The notes beneath the pieces were generated by a model, which saw only the letters and a list, made by a program, of their open reading frames with translations, searched no databases and was not told where the DNA came from. Of a stretch of DNA of 64,000 bases, positions 1 to 7,923 are shown piece after piece. A program made the translations under genes and the position numbers. The number at the start of each line of letters is the position of its first letter. The first letter of the stretch is position 1. This DNA comes from UBA3937 sp050951585 (GTDB lineage: Bacteria; Bacillota; Peptococcia; DRI-13; DTU073), in NCBI GenBank assembly GCA_050951585.1, contig JBMNJI010000001.1, positions 1-64,000 on the forward strand, in the 5' to 3' direction.

Positions 1-1
1 C

Positions 2-730
2 GGCAAAGTGACCGACCGTTATCAATATTCCGCTTATGGTGAAATTTTAAGCAGCAGCGGGAACACCGACACGCCGTTCCTTTATAACGGGCGGGATGGG
101 GTCATGACCGATGCCAACGGCCTGTACTACATGCGGGCGCGGTACTATAACCCCGAGATCAGGCGGTTTGTGAGCCAGGATATCTTGCTGGGGGTAGTTA
201 TAGACGGACAAAGCCTCAACCGTTATGCTTATGTGCAGGGGAACCCGATTGGCTATGTAGACCCCCTTGGATTAGCGAGGGACGGTGGAAAGCTGAGGGC
301 AGGTAATTCTTATTTAAGTGTTGCTGATTTTCGATTACTTCAAATGAATAAATCTAATTTAATACAAGCAAGAAGTTTACCCGCAAAAGGCAAACCAAAT
401 TCAACAGATCGATTGTATAATCCTGATGGAACCCTGAAGCAAGAAAGATGGTACGGTCCAGACGGGAGAGCTTTGAGGGATAGAGACTATAATCACTCTG
501 GCGAGGATACTCATGAATTCCCCCATGATCATGAGTGGGATTGGAGTAAAAGTCCTCCTAGACAAAAAGGAGTGCCAGTACCACAAACTGAGAAACCTGA
601 TAAAAATAACATACAAGACTCTACCTTTTGGGGGGCATTAGGGGCAACAGCCGGAGTAGTGTTTTATATAATTATTTCCGAAGGTTCAAGAATTGTATTT
701 CCAATAAGAAATCTTGCTCCTGTGATATAA
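2..730 (+). CDS. RHS-repeat polymorphic toxin, C-terminal end (5' end outside window)
   Basis: This is the last part of an RHS/YD-repeat protein; the reading frame is open to the window edge. The first ~90 codons carry the RHS-associated core signature, including YYMRARYYNPEIRRFVSQD and the closing YVDPLGL motif near base 270, after which RHS proteins switch to a variable tip. The tip (about 150 residues) has a Y-x-PDG...YGPDGRALRDRDYNH segment and a histidine-rich PHDHEWDW stretch, then a hydrophobic segment near the C terminus. Such tips are usually toxin domains delivered to rival cells. The tip is visibly more AT-rich than the core. I cannot name its activity. The next gene fits an immunity protein. 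Confidence 0.85.
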   Translation, partial: GKVTDRYQYSAYGEILSSSGNTDTPFLYNGRDGVMTDANGLYYMRARYYNPEIRRFVSQDILLGVVIDGQSLNRYAYVQGNPIGYVDPLGLARDGGKLRAGNSYLSVADFRLLQMNKSNLIQARSLPAKGKPNSTDRLYNPDGTLKQERWYGPDGRALRDRDYNHSGEDTHEFPHDHEWDWSKSPPRQKGVPVPQTEKPDKNNIQDSTFWGALGATAGVVFYIIISEGSRIVFPIRNLAPVI

Positions 731-754
731 TTGTTTTTGAAAGGAGAAAAAACA

Positions 755-1102
755 TTGAATAAGCTTCTTGTTGACGGTCATGAAAATATTGAAAAAGTTT
801 TTGGGTATTGGCCTTCATTTCACGACAAAATAATTGATAAAATTGAAATAACGGACGGTAAAATTATATTATATTTTAAAATGGAAAATCCCCCTAATGG
901 TGTTAAATCGTATAATGGAATAAAATTAATGTTTTGTGAAGTTGAAAAATTTAGTTTAGAAGGCGAACCATATGGTTGTGCTAGCATTATTTTAGATATT
1001 GAATCCCGAAAAATGGACGATCATATAGAGACCCATATTTCTTCTTCATTAGGGGCAAGCGGAGTTATTCATTCAAAGAAGATGCAAATTGAGTTTGTTT
1101 AA
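755..1102 (+). CDS. Probable immunity protein, Imm50-like
   Basis: A small soluble protein of about 115 residues directly downstream of an RHS tip. Start TTG at 755 is chosen because AAGGAG at 741-746 lies 8 bases upstream; a TTG at 731 in the same frame has no ribosome binding site. The N-terminal motif FGYWPSFHD is the hallmark I associate with the Imm50 family of polymorphic-toxin immunity proteins; this is recall, not a search. The gene is strongly AT-rich, as cassettes exchanged at RHS tips usually are. By position it should neutralise the toxin encoded just upstream. The RHS and toxin context is clear; the family name is less certain. Confidence 0.6.
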   Translation: MNKLLVDGHENIEKVFGYWPSFHDKIIDKIEITDGKIILYFKMENPPNGVKSYNGIKLMFCEVEKFSLEGEPYGCASIILDIESRKMDDHIETHISSSLGASGVIHSKKMQIEFV

Positions 1103-1237
1103 AAAGGAAGAATACAAAGTTACTTAATAAAAACAACACGCTCGGGGGACAAAAATGAGGTGACCCCCCAATCGCTAGATTTTAGGTCTAACTTTTGGCG
1201 GTCAATACAAAACATCGGAAGTTGTTTCAGAAGGATC

Positions 1238-1271
1238 GGTCACACAGTTTCGGCTGATGTGACCTTTTTTT
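1238..1271 (+). terminator. Rho-independent terminator after the RHS/immunity pair
   Basis: Perfect 7-bp stem GGTCACA (1238-1244) with TGTGACC (1258-1264), followed by seven T residues. It lies about 135 bases after the immunity gene. The rest of 1103-1345 holds no convincing gene; an imperfect inverted repeat (TGACC... at 1162 and ...GGTCA near 1204) may be debris of another element. Confidence 0.6.
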
Positions 1272-1345
1272 ATTTCTATGCTTATGTTGAAATGAAACCG
1301 GCGCTGTAATGCACTACTTGGCAGAAGAATCCAATTGGCATATAA

Positions 1346-2994
1346 CCTGACTTGACCGCTTGTTATATTTTTTAAGAAATGCAAGTCCACAAACGCTGAT
1401 ATTACGCCATTTTTTAAAAAGGTTACTCTAAAATGTGGTTACCTCTTAGCTTCCCAATAAGCCATTTTGAGTATATGATTAGCATATGAGTAGTTTCATA
1501 AGAAAAAAGAAAACAAAGAGCGGCGCGATAGCCGTCCAAATAATACACAAGAGAGGTCGCACCGTAACTGGTCTTAAGCACATTGGTACGGCACACAACG
1601 ATGCAGAACTCGAAATGCTTCTTGCCTTAGCGCAGGAAAAGTTGCACGAGGGGCAACTTACTCTTGACGTTGAAAAGGCCTTAAGAAGCGGAGATGCTGA
1701 CCTTCATTTAGAAAAGTCATACTCTGCACTGTTGTGGGATACTTTAAGCGGCGTATATGATAAGCTCGCTTTTGACTGTTTAAATGACCTTGTATTCAAG
1801 CAGCTCGTACTTGCCCGTATTATCGAACCAACTTCAAAGCTTGACACTATCCGTGTACTGAGTGATTTAGGACTGGAAGCACCATCGAATTCAAGCATTC
1901 ATCGCTGTCTGCGCAAAATCATTGATAAAGGCTACAGAGAACTTTTAAGCGAAGCGTGTTTCAAACATGTGAAACCAGCAGCGCTTAGGCTGGTTCTTTA
2001 CGATGTAACCACTTTGTACTTTGAGATACAAAAAGAAGATGAGTATCGCAAACCAGGGCTTTCGAAAGAACGCAGACTTGAACCGCAGATCATTATCGGA
2101 CTTTTAGTGGATCGTACAGGGTTCCCACTGGAGATCCAAAGCTTTGAAGGTAACTGTGCTGAGGTCAAGACGTTTCTTCCAGTGCTTGCGAGATTCAGAG
2201 AACGCCATGGGCTGAAAGACATTACGGTTACGGCCGATGCCCCCATGCTTTCGGCTGGGAACATCTCAGAACTAGAACATCTCGGATATCACTATATTAT
2301 CGGCTCAAGGCTTGCGAAAACTCCTTACGAAATAGAGGAATATCTTTGCGCTGAAGGAACTGTCTTGGAAGATCAACAAATCTTCGAATCAAGCATGATT
2401 GTGACGGTGAATGGTAAAAGAACCAAGCGGCGTGTGGTTTATCAGTACAGGTCGAAAAGAGCTTCATTGGATCTTTCAAACATTGAGAAGACTGTAGCGA
2501 AAGCTCAAAAGATGGTAGAAAACAAAGCAGACATTAAGCGTAATCGCTTTCTAACGATCAAAGGTGACAAACGTGAAATCAATGTGGCATTGGTCGAAGA
2601 AGCCCGCCGTAAAGCTGGTATTAAAGGATATGTTACTGATTTACGTATCCCGGCACAGGAAGTAATTGACGCATACCATCGACTTTTTCAGGTTGAAAAA
2701 TCGTTCCGAATGTCCAAATCAGACTTAAAAGCCAGACCGATTTTCCATCACAAACGAGATTCAATTGAAGCACATCTTACGATTGTATTTGCTGCTCTTG
2801 CTATTACTAGATACATCGAAGCAATGACCGGATTAAGCATTAAGAAGTTCATCAGAAAACTTGCGCCGATTCGAACTGGCGTGGTTTCTGTAAACGGCTC
2901 TTCGCTACTGCTTAAACCACTAATTCCGGATGACGTTACTGCATTGCTTAAACGCTTGAAGATTTAATGTGGTTACCTTTTCGGTCAAGTCAGG
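1346..2994 (+). mobile_element. IS1634-type insertion sequence
   Basis: The element is delimited by a perfect 13-bp terminal inverted repeat, CCTGACTTGACCG at 1346-1358 and its complement at 2982-2994, around one transposase gene. The resulting length of 1649 bp fits the IS1634 branch of the IS4 superfamily. A direct repeat AATGTGGTTACCT lies inside both ends (1432-1444 and 2966-2978), possibly subterminal binding sites. I see no target-site duplication outside the inverted repeats, so the exact boundaries are provisional. The transposase frame is intact, so the element may be active. Confidence 0.7.
1486..2967 (+). CDS. IS1634-type DDE transposase
   Basis: A 493-residue transposase of the IS1634 family (DDE, RNase H-like fold), which cuts and pastes the surrounding element. 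It opens with the basic segment MSSFIRKKKTKSGAIAVQI typical of the family. A YDVTTLYFE motif near residues 170-180 fits the first catalytic Asp region, and the YHRLFQVEKSFRMSK segment near residues 400-415 fits the family's Y-(2)-R-(3)-E-(6)-K box carrying the catalytic Glu. Full length and uninterrupted. It is the only gene between the inverted repeats. Confidence 0.88.
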   Translation: MSSFIRKKKTKSGAIAVQIIHKRGRTVTGLKHIGTAHNDAELEMLLALAQEKLHEGQLTLDVEKALRSGDADLHLEKSYSALLWDTLSGVYDKLAFDCLNDLVFKQLVLARIIEPTSKLDTIRVLSDLGLEAPSNSSIHRCLRKIIDKGYRELLSEACFKHVKPAALRLVLYDVTTLYFEIQKEDEYRKPGLSKERRLEPQIIIGLLVDRTGFPLEIQSFEGNCAEVKTFLPVLARFRERHGLKDITVTADAPMLSAGNISELEHLGYHYIIGSRLAKTPYEIEEYLCAEGTVLEDQQIFESSMIVTVNGKRTKRRVVYQYRSKRASLDLSNIEKTVAKAQKMVENKADIKRNRFLTIKGDKREINVALVEEARRKAGIKGYVTDLRIPAQEVIDAYHRLFQVEKSFRMSKSDLKARPIFHHKRDSIEAHLTIVFAALAITRYIEAMTGLSIKKFIRKLAPIRTGVVSVNGSSLLLKPLIPDDVTALLKRLKI

Positions 2995-3173
2995 AGAAAC
3001 CTAGCCCGGTACACCTGATAAAACGGTTACCGGGCATGTTTTTTGCTATTTTGACCAAACTTGTGGGGTCCATTCAGTGATAAAATACTATTAATATAAA
3101 TGGCAAGAGATATTGCAGGGTTTTGTAAAAATGTTTCGTCTATATTAATAAGTGAGCAGAAAGGAGGGGAGCT

Positions 3174-3737
3174 ATGGATTCACTTGAGTTGCAAAAGTTA
3201 GTCTGGCGATCCTGCAAGGGCGATCAGGAAGCTTTTGCCGCAATCGTCAATCTATACAAAGCATATGTATTTGCGGTTATTCTCAACTTTGTGCACGAAA
3301 GAGAAGAAGCCGAGAACATTGCCCAGGAAGTGTTTTTACAAATGTACCGCTCCCTTCCCCGGTATCGCTCACAAAATTTAAAAGCCTGGTTGGGCAAAAT
3401 CGCTCTGAACAAGGCTCTCGATTTTCAAAGGAAAATGAAGAAAAAGGGCCAGGAGGAATTCTTTACAGAGGAAGAGGAATTATTTAAGGCCAGGAATGCA
3501 CCGATTATACCAAGGGATGACCCGGAGATGATCTTTTTGCAAAAAGAGCGGCAGGAGCAGGTGGAAAAAGTATGTTTAGCTTTACCGGAGGTTTACCGAC
3601 GAACCATTGAAAAGTATTACCTAGAGGAAAAAAGCTATCAGCAGATTGCCGCGGAGGAAAGAACTACCGTTAAAACAGTTGAATCGCGCTTGTACCGGGC
3701 GAAAAAACTATTCCGCGAAAAATGGGAGGAGGGTTGA
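3174..3737 (+). CDS. ECF-type RNA polymerase sigma factor
   Basis: A 187-residue sigma-70 family factor with region 2 (residues ~20-95, including the ENIAQEVFLQMYRSL core-binding and -10 recognition helices) and region 4 (C-terminal ~60 residues, helix-turn-helix YQQIAAEERTTVKTVESRLYRAKKLF). No region 3, so it is of the ECF class. AAGGAGGGG at 3161-3169 precedes the ATG. The next gene, overlapping its stop codon, encodes a zinc-finger anti-sigma factor, the usual regulator of such sigmas. A CGTCTATA at 3137-3144 resembles an ECF -10 element and could be an autoregulated promoter, but the matching -35 is poor. Target genes probably include the two membrane proteins downstream. Confidence 0.9.
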   Translation: MDSLELQKLVWRSCKGDQEAFAAIVNLYKAYVFAVILNFVHEREEAENIAQEVFLQMYRSLPRYRSQNLKAWLGKIALNKALDFQRKMKKKGQEEFFTEEEELFKARNAPIIPRDDPEMIFLQKERQEQVEKVCLALPEVYRRTIEKYYLEEKSYQQIAAEERTTVKTVESRLYRAKKLFREKWEEG

Positions 3738-4339
3738 TGATGAGGCACTATCAGCGTGAAGAGCTCCAGCGATATAAAGAGGGTCTGTCCGAGGGGAAGC
3801 TTAATGAAAATATAGCGCAGGAAATCGAGGCTCATTTAGCCGGCTGTGTGCAGTGTCAGGAGAAATTTTTGGCCTTGGTATCAACCGCAGAAGTGGGTCG
3901 CGCCGCCGGGCTGCTTTCTCCCGATTTTACGGACAAGGTTCTCGCTGGTGTAGCACAGCAACGCCAATCCGGACAACGTAGTTCGCAACAATATGGTCGG
4001 CAACAAGGAAGTCCGCAGCAACGTAAATCAGGGCAAAGCAGGCCCCAGAAGAGCAGTTCTTTTTTGCGCAAGCAGAGCCGGGAAAAGTGGCAGAGTTTAG
4101 TGCTCTATTATGTTGGGGCTGCTGTTATAACGCTTGTTTTCGTGAGCAACGGGCTCTTCCAAAAAATTATTGACGTGACGCCGCAAATGGCCTTGCTCAG
4201 TTCAATGGAAAGGATGGAGAGGTTTGAAGTGGGGGAAAAAGAGAGGGGTTTTGATTTTCCCAGAAAAGCAGTAGATCAGGCAGCACAATGGATTGAGAAT
4301 TTTGAAATGCCAAAAGGCAGGGAGGGGGAAGTAAGGTGA
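3737..4339 (+). CDS. Zinc-finger anti-sigma factor
   Basis: A membrane-anchored anti-sigma factor of about 200 residues. The N terminus carries the H-x3-C-x2-C zinc-binding anti-sigma motif (HLAGCVQC). This is followed by a Gln/Ser/Arg-rich linker, one transmembrane helix (LVLYYVGAAVITLVFVSNGLF) and a short extracytoplasmic tail. The ATG overlaps the sigma-factor stop codon (TGATG) and follows GGAGGAGGG at 3725-3733, implying translational coupling; the next ATG at 3740 is equally possible. It is expected to hold the upstream sigma factor inactive until a surface signal triggers release. Confidence 0.82.
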   Translation: MMRHYQREELQRYKEGLSEGKLNENIAQEIEAHLAGCVQCQEKFLALVSTAEVGRAAGLLSPDFTDKVLAGVAQQRQSGQRSSQQYGRQQGSPQQRKSGQSRPQKSSSFLRKQSREKWQSLVLYYVGAAVITLVFVSNGLFQKIIDVTPQMALLSSMERMERFEVGEKERGFDFPRKAVDQAAQWIENFEMPKGREGEVR

Positions 4340-5235
4340 AGAAAAAAAGTAAGTTTGTCACTTTTATCTTGTCATTTTTGCCGGGGTTAAGTCATCTTTA
4401 TGTTGGCTACAAGGAAAGAGCCATTATCTTCTTCGTGCTTTTCTTCGGCGCAATATCTTCGGTGGCGGGGCTTAGTGTGATTTCGAATGATAGCGAGTAT
4501 TTTGTTATGCTGCTCTTTATCTATCCATTGCTCTGGTTTATTTCCCTGGTCGATGCCGTATCTTTAACAGACCGCCCTTTGAGTGCGCCGGGCGAAAACG
4601 GCGAGGAAGGATTATTTAACGGGAGGAAGGATCCGGATGATCCCTCCTGGTTTAATCTCAGTAACAAAAAACTAATCACAGTAGCCTTATCCATGGTCCC
4701 CGGAGCCGGACATATGTACCTGGGGTTGCAGAATCGAGGGCTTGCTTTGATGACGCTCTTTTTCTTCTCAGCTTTTCTGATGGGTTGGCTGCGGATGTCC
4801 GTTTTCGTCTTTGTCTTACCGGTGATCTGGTTTTACAGCCTTTTTGATGCGTATCACCGGGTGGAGAATTCCCAATGGCCCCATGAGAATGAATGGGAAT
4901 CTGCAGAACAGGAATTACCGTTTTTCTCCTGGGTCAATCAGCATCCGCACTGGAGCGGCTGGGCCCTGATTATCCTTGGTTGCTTCGTCCTCTTTGAAAG
5001 AGTCATCTCACCTTTGCTCACCTGGCAGGTAAGAAACTATCTCCAGACCGGGATTGTCGCGCTGATTTTGATCGGGGGGGGCATTAAGCTGCTGCTCGGC
5101 AGCAGGCAGAATGATCTTGAAATTGCTAAAGACAGAGAGGGTAGTAATAGTAGTACAATTAGTAAAAACAGTGCAGGGATTGAAAGCAGTGAAAATAGTA
5201 ATAGTAGTGAAAACGGCGATTTAAAGGAAGAGTAA
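4336..5235 (+). CDS. Multi-pass membrane protein with TM2-like halves
   Basis: A 299-residue integral membrane protein. It has two related halves, each starting with a (L/M)(P)GxG/SH-x-Y-x-G segment (LPGLSHLYVGY near residue 15, VPGAGHMYLGL near residue 120) followed by hydrophobic helices, like TM2-domain or DUF6677-like proteins. A third hydrophobic pair lies near residues 210-255, and the C-terminal ~35 residues are a Ser/Asn/Glu-rich tail. The GTG start overlaps the anti-sigma stop codon (GTGA), so it belongs to the same operon. Function is not known to me; the context suggests a cell-envelope stress operon. Confidence 0.65.
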   Translation: MKKKSKFVTFILSFLPGLSHLYVGYKERAIIFFVLFFGAISSVAGLSVISNDSEYFVMLLFIYPLLWFISLVDAVSLTDRPLSAPGENGEEGLFNGRKDPDDPSWFNLSNKKLITVALSMVPGAGHMYLGLQNRGLALMTLFFFSAFLMGWLRMSVFVFVLPVIWFYSLFDAYHRVENSQWPHENEWESAEQELPFFSWVNQHPHWSGWALIILGCFVLFERVISPLLTWQVRNYLQTGIVALILIGGGIKLLLGSRQNDLEIAKDREGSNSSTISKNSAGIESSENSNSSENGDLKEE

Positions 5236-5251
5236 GAGGGGGGATTCGATT

Positions 5252-6277
5252 ATGAAGCAAAGAAGAGTAGGGACTCTGTCCATGGGGTTGCTCCTGATTT
5301 TTGCCGGGGCCATGCTTGTTTATGCGCAAATCAATGCGCAAAATGCCCTGGAGCTGGTCTTAACCTGGTGGCCGATTATTCTTTTTATGCTAGGGATAGA
5401 GGTTTTGTGGGCCTATTATTCCGCGAAAGATGAAAAGCCGAAAATAAAATACGATCTCTTAAGCATTTTTATTATTCTGTTCATTATCTTCACCGCCGTG
5501 GGAATTTATACTTTAAATCAGGTGGGGGTTGTTTCATATTTCACGAAGATGATTGCGACGGAGCATTATACTCTGCCGCTTCCCACGCAGGAACTGGCCG
5601 TGGATGACTCCATCAGGAAAATCGTCGTTGATTCCTCCGGGCTCGATCTTAATTTACGGACCGGCACGGCGAATACTATCGCTGTCCATGGCGATGCTTA
5701 TGTGACGGCGGATAGCCGGCAAACAGCCGAAGAACTGCTCCCGTCTTCGGTCATCGTTGACCGGAAAATTGGCGATACCCTTTACCTTTCGTTTAATTAT
5801 CGGGGTTCAGGCAATGACCGGTGCTATTACTCCGGAATAGACGATCTAACCTTAATTCTTCCCGCTGACCGGCAAATTGAGGTGGAAAGCCATAATTATT
5901 TAGAAGTCACGGCGGATAATCCGGTCAAGCGGCTTTCTATTAAGGGAGACGGGGTGGTGGAATTAAACATCCCCGCAGAGGCAAATTGCCAGATTAAAGC
6001 GTATGTGGAGCATCCTTCCCGGTTAAGCGGGAATGTGGAGTGGCAGCTTGACGGGAAAAACGAGCAGGATAGAACTAATGAGGAAAACAGAGGGAAAGGG
6101 CAAGAGAACCCTAAGGATATGGAAAATCCTGATATAGGAAATTCTGATGAGTATGTCAATAAGGTTGAGCGGGAGACTGAATATCAGCGGGCATTGATGG
6201 GCGAAGTATCTTTTGGCCAAGGAGAGGCCCCAATCACCGTGATCGGCAGAAGTGAGGTAAGGGTCAACCGGATTTAA
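5252..6277 (+). CDS. LiaF-like/DUF5668-type membrane protein
   Basis: A 341-residue protein, last gene of the sigma/anti-sigma operon, with GGGGGG at 5237-5242 before its ATG. The N terminus has the RRVGTLSMGLLLIFAG pattern of DUF5668/LiaI-like domains with two hydrophobic helices, then a third helix near residues 70-90. The remaining ~220 residues form an extracytoplasmic region with repetitive beta-strand character like LiaF/DUF4097 sheets, interrupted by a highly polar Glu/Asn-rich stretch around residues 265-300. LiaF-type proteins modulate envelope-stress signalling, which suits the operon; the specific role is inferred. Confidence 0.6.
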   Translation: MKQRRVGTLSMGLLLIFAGAMLVYAQINAQNALELVLTWWPIILFMLGIEVLWAYYSAKDEKPKIKYDLLSIFIILFIIFTAVGIYTLNQVGVVSYFTKMIATEHYTLPLPTQELAVDDSIRKIVVDSSGLDLNLRTGTANTIAVHGDAYVTADSRQTAEELLPSSVIVDRKIGDTLYLSFNYRGSGNDRCYYSGIDDLTLILPADRQIEVESHNYLEVTADNPVKRLSIKGDGVVELNIPAEANCQIKAYVEHPSRLSGNVEWQLDGKNEQDRTNEENRGKGQENPKDMENPDIGNSDEYVNKVERETEYQRALMGEVSFGQGEAPITVIGRSEVRVNRI

Positions 6278-6308
6278 CAGCATGTCCGTGCTCATTTACC
6301 TGTGATAT

Positions 6309-6317
6309 CTGTTATAA
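6309..6317 (+). promoter_or_regulatory. Extended -10 promoter candidate for hisK
   Basis: TGTTATAAT, an extended -10 element with a perfect TATAAT at 6312-6317, 26 bases upstream of the hisK ATG. No good -35 is visible at the usual distance. Confidence 0.45.
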
Positions 6318-6342
6318 TGGGGGTGAGGAGGGACCAGAGTAA

Positions 6343-7188
6343 ATGACTAGAATAAGCAAAAGAGACGGACACACTCATACCCATTATTGCCTGCATGCTT
6401 CAGGAGAGCACGCCGAGGAATATGTCAGAAAGGCGATTGAGCTGGGTTTTACGACGTATTCCTTCACCGAACATCTGCCTTTCCCGGACAGCTTTTGGGC
6501 TAAATTTCCCTATTCCGAGGAAATAAGAGGACAATTGGGCTTGCGAGATGATGATCTGGACGGTTATTTCCGGGAAATGTATGCTTTGAAGAAAAAATAC
6601 CATGATCAGATTGAACTAAAAGTGGGCTTGGAAATCGATTATTTACCGTCCGAGACAGACTATTTACGGATGATGTTAAAAGAATATGGTCCTTATCTGG
6701 AGGATGCCCTTCTTTCTGTGCACATTATCAAAGGAACCGGCGGTTTCCGCTGTGTTGATGTAGGACCGGCCGATTTTACGGAGGGCCTGCTCAGTTACTA
6801 TGGCTCTTATGAAAAGGTGCAAACGGCCTATTTTCAAACTGTCCAGGAAGCGCTCACCGCTGATTTGGGTCAATACAAGCCGAAAAGGATCGGGCATTTA
6901 AACTTGTGCCATAAATTTCAGTATTATTTTCAGCAGGAAGGGGTAATCAGCGAGGAAACGAAGACGGTTATCCTTAGCGTGTTGAACTATATGCATGAGC
7001 ATGGTTATAGCCTGGACGTAAATGTAGCGGGCCTCTATAAGAATTATTGCCGGGAAATCTATCTGTCGCCCTGGATTGTGCAGGTGGCCCAACAGCTGAA
7101 GATTCCCCTGGTCTATGGCTCGGATTCCCATGCTGTGGATCAGGTGGGACGTGGATATGACCAATACCGGCAGTTGGTCGGGGATTAA
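6343..7188 (+). CDS. hisK: Histidinol-phosphatase, PHP family
   Basis: A 281-residue PHP-superfamily phosphatase that removes phosphate from L-histidinol phosphate, the penultimate part of histidine synthesis. Metal-binding motifs are visible in order: DGHTHTHY (residues 8-15), SFTEHLPF, VHIIKG, HLNLCHKF and GSDSH near the C terminus. This arrangement and length fit the HisJ/HisK type of Bacillota rather than the HAD-type HisB. No other his genes are nearby. A clear terminator follows, so it appears to be a single-gene transcription unit. Confidence 0.88.
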   Translation: MTRISKRDGHTHTHYCLHASGEHAEEYVRKAIELGFTTYSFTEHLPFPDSFWAKFPYSEEIRGQLGLRDDDLDGYFREMYALKKKYHDQIELKVGLEIDYLPSETDYLRMMLKEYGPYLEDALLSVHIIKGTGGFRCVDVGPADFTEGLLSYYGSYEKVQTAYFQTVQEALTADLGQYKPKRIGHLNLCHKFQYYFQQEGVISEETKTVILSVLNYMHEHGYSLDVNVAGLYKNYCREIYLSPWIVQVAQQLKIPLVYGSDSHAVDQVGRGYDQYRQLVGD

Positions 7189-7221
7189 GATTGAGTTTAC
7201 GGAGAGAGAAGAAAACCATTA

Positions 7222-7246
7222 GGAAGCCATGACGGCTTCCTTTTTT
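7222..7246 (+). terminator. Terminator after hisK
   Basis: GGAAGCC (7222-7228) pairs with GGCTTCC (7234-7240) around a 5-base loop, followed by six T residues. Confidence 0.85.
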
Positions 7247-7353
7247 GTATGCACTAATAAAAAAAGGAAATTTACTCATACTATCCTTAATGAAGAATGA
7301 AGCGCTCTTTATTTTATCTTAGCGGTATATTTTATTCTAAAGGAGGAAAGAGC

Positions 7354-7860
7354 TTGAAAAGAAAGATTTTGATCCTGCTGGCCGCCATTATCCTGCTGGC
7401 GGCAGCGGGAGTGTGGCAGCAATTAATCGAACGCGGCGAAGGAAAGGAAACTCCGGAGGGTGCAATACAGGTGGCGAAGAAGGCTCAGGCTAAAGTAGGG
7501 ACCGTATCGAGCAATGATACTTATGTTCTATCGAAAATAATCAGCGGGGAGGCTCGCGGCGAAAGCTATATCGGCCAGGTCGCGGTTGGCGCGGTGATTG
7601 TTAACCGCGTCAAAAATCCGAACTTCCCCAACACCGTTTACGGCGTCGTCTTTGAACCGGGGGCCTTTGATGCCGTTTCGGACGGGCAGTATTATCGTCC
7701 CCCCGCCGCCTCGGCCGTCAAGGCGGCCCGTGCCGCCATTAACGGGTGGGATCCGACCGGCGGCGCGATCTATTATTGGAATCCCGCGACGGCTACTTCC
7801 AGGTGGATCTGGTCCCGACCGATTATTGCCCGGATTGGCCGGCATGTTTTTGCCCGTTAA
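7354..7860 (+). CDS. sleB: Spore cortex-lytic enzyme, SleB family
   Basis: A cell-wall hydrolase of the Hydrolase_2 (SleB) family; SleB is a lytic transglycosylase that breaks down muramic-lactam-containing spore cortex at germination. TTG at 7354 is chosen because AGGAGG (7341-7346) sits 7 bases upstream, giving a 168-residue protein with a typical signal peptide (KRKILILLAAIILLAAAG). The catalytic domain starts near SKIISGEARGES, with the glutamate of GEARGE as the likely catalytic acid, and continues through AVGAVIVNRV and YYWNPATA. The N-terminal peptidoglycan-binding repeat of B. subtilis SleB is absent, so this is a short, catalytic-only form. ypeB follows, as is usual. Confidence 0.88.
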   Translation: MKRKILILLAAIILLAAAGVWQQLIERGEGKETPEGAIQVAKKAQAKVGTVSSNDTYVLSKIISGEARGESYIGQVAVGAVIVNRVKNPNFPNTVYGVVFEPGAFDAVSDGQYYRPPAASAVKAARAAINGWDPTGGAIYYWNPATATSRWIWSRPIIARIGRHVFAR

Positions 7861-7923
7861 TAAAGATGTGAGGCGGGTTATTGCAAGAAAGGCCGGTTAT
7901 TTTAAGAAAGGCAGGTTTTGTTG

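Noticed and set aside
1432..2978. AATGTGGTTACCT direct repeats as the target-site duplication of the insertion sequence
   Set aside because: Too long for this family and located inside the terminal inverted repeats, next to the transposase gene, so more likely subterminal sequence of the element.
3115..3144. ECF-type autoregulated promoter before the sigma factor as a firm feature
   Set aside because: The CGTC -10 is attractive but the -35 at the right distance (GCAGGG region) matches poorly, so it is only mentioned in the gene entry.
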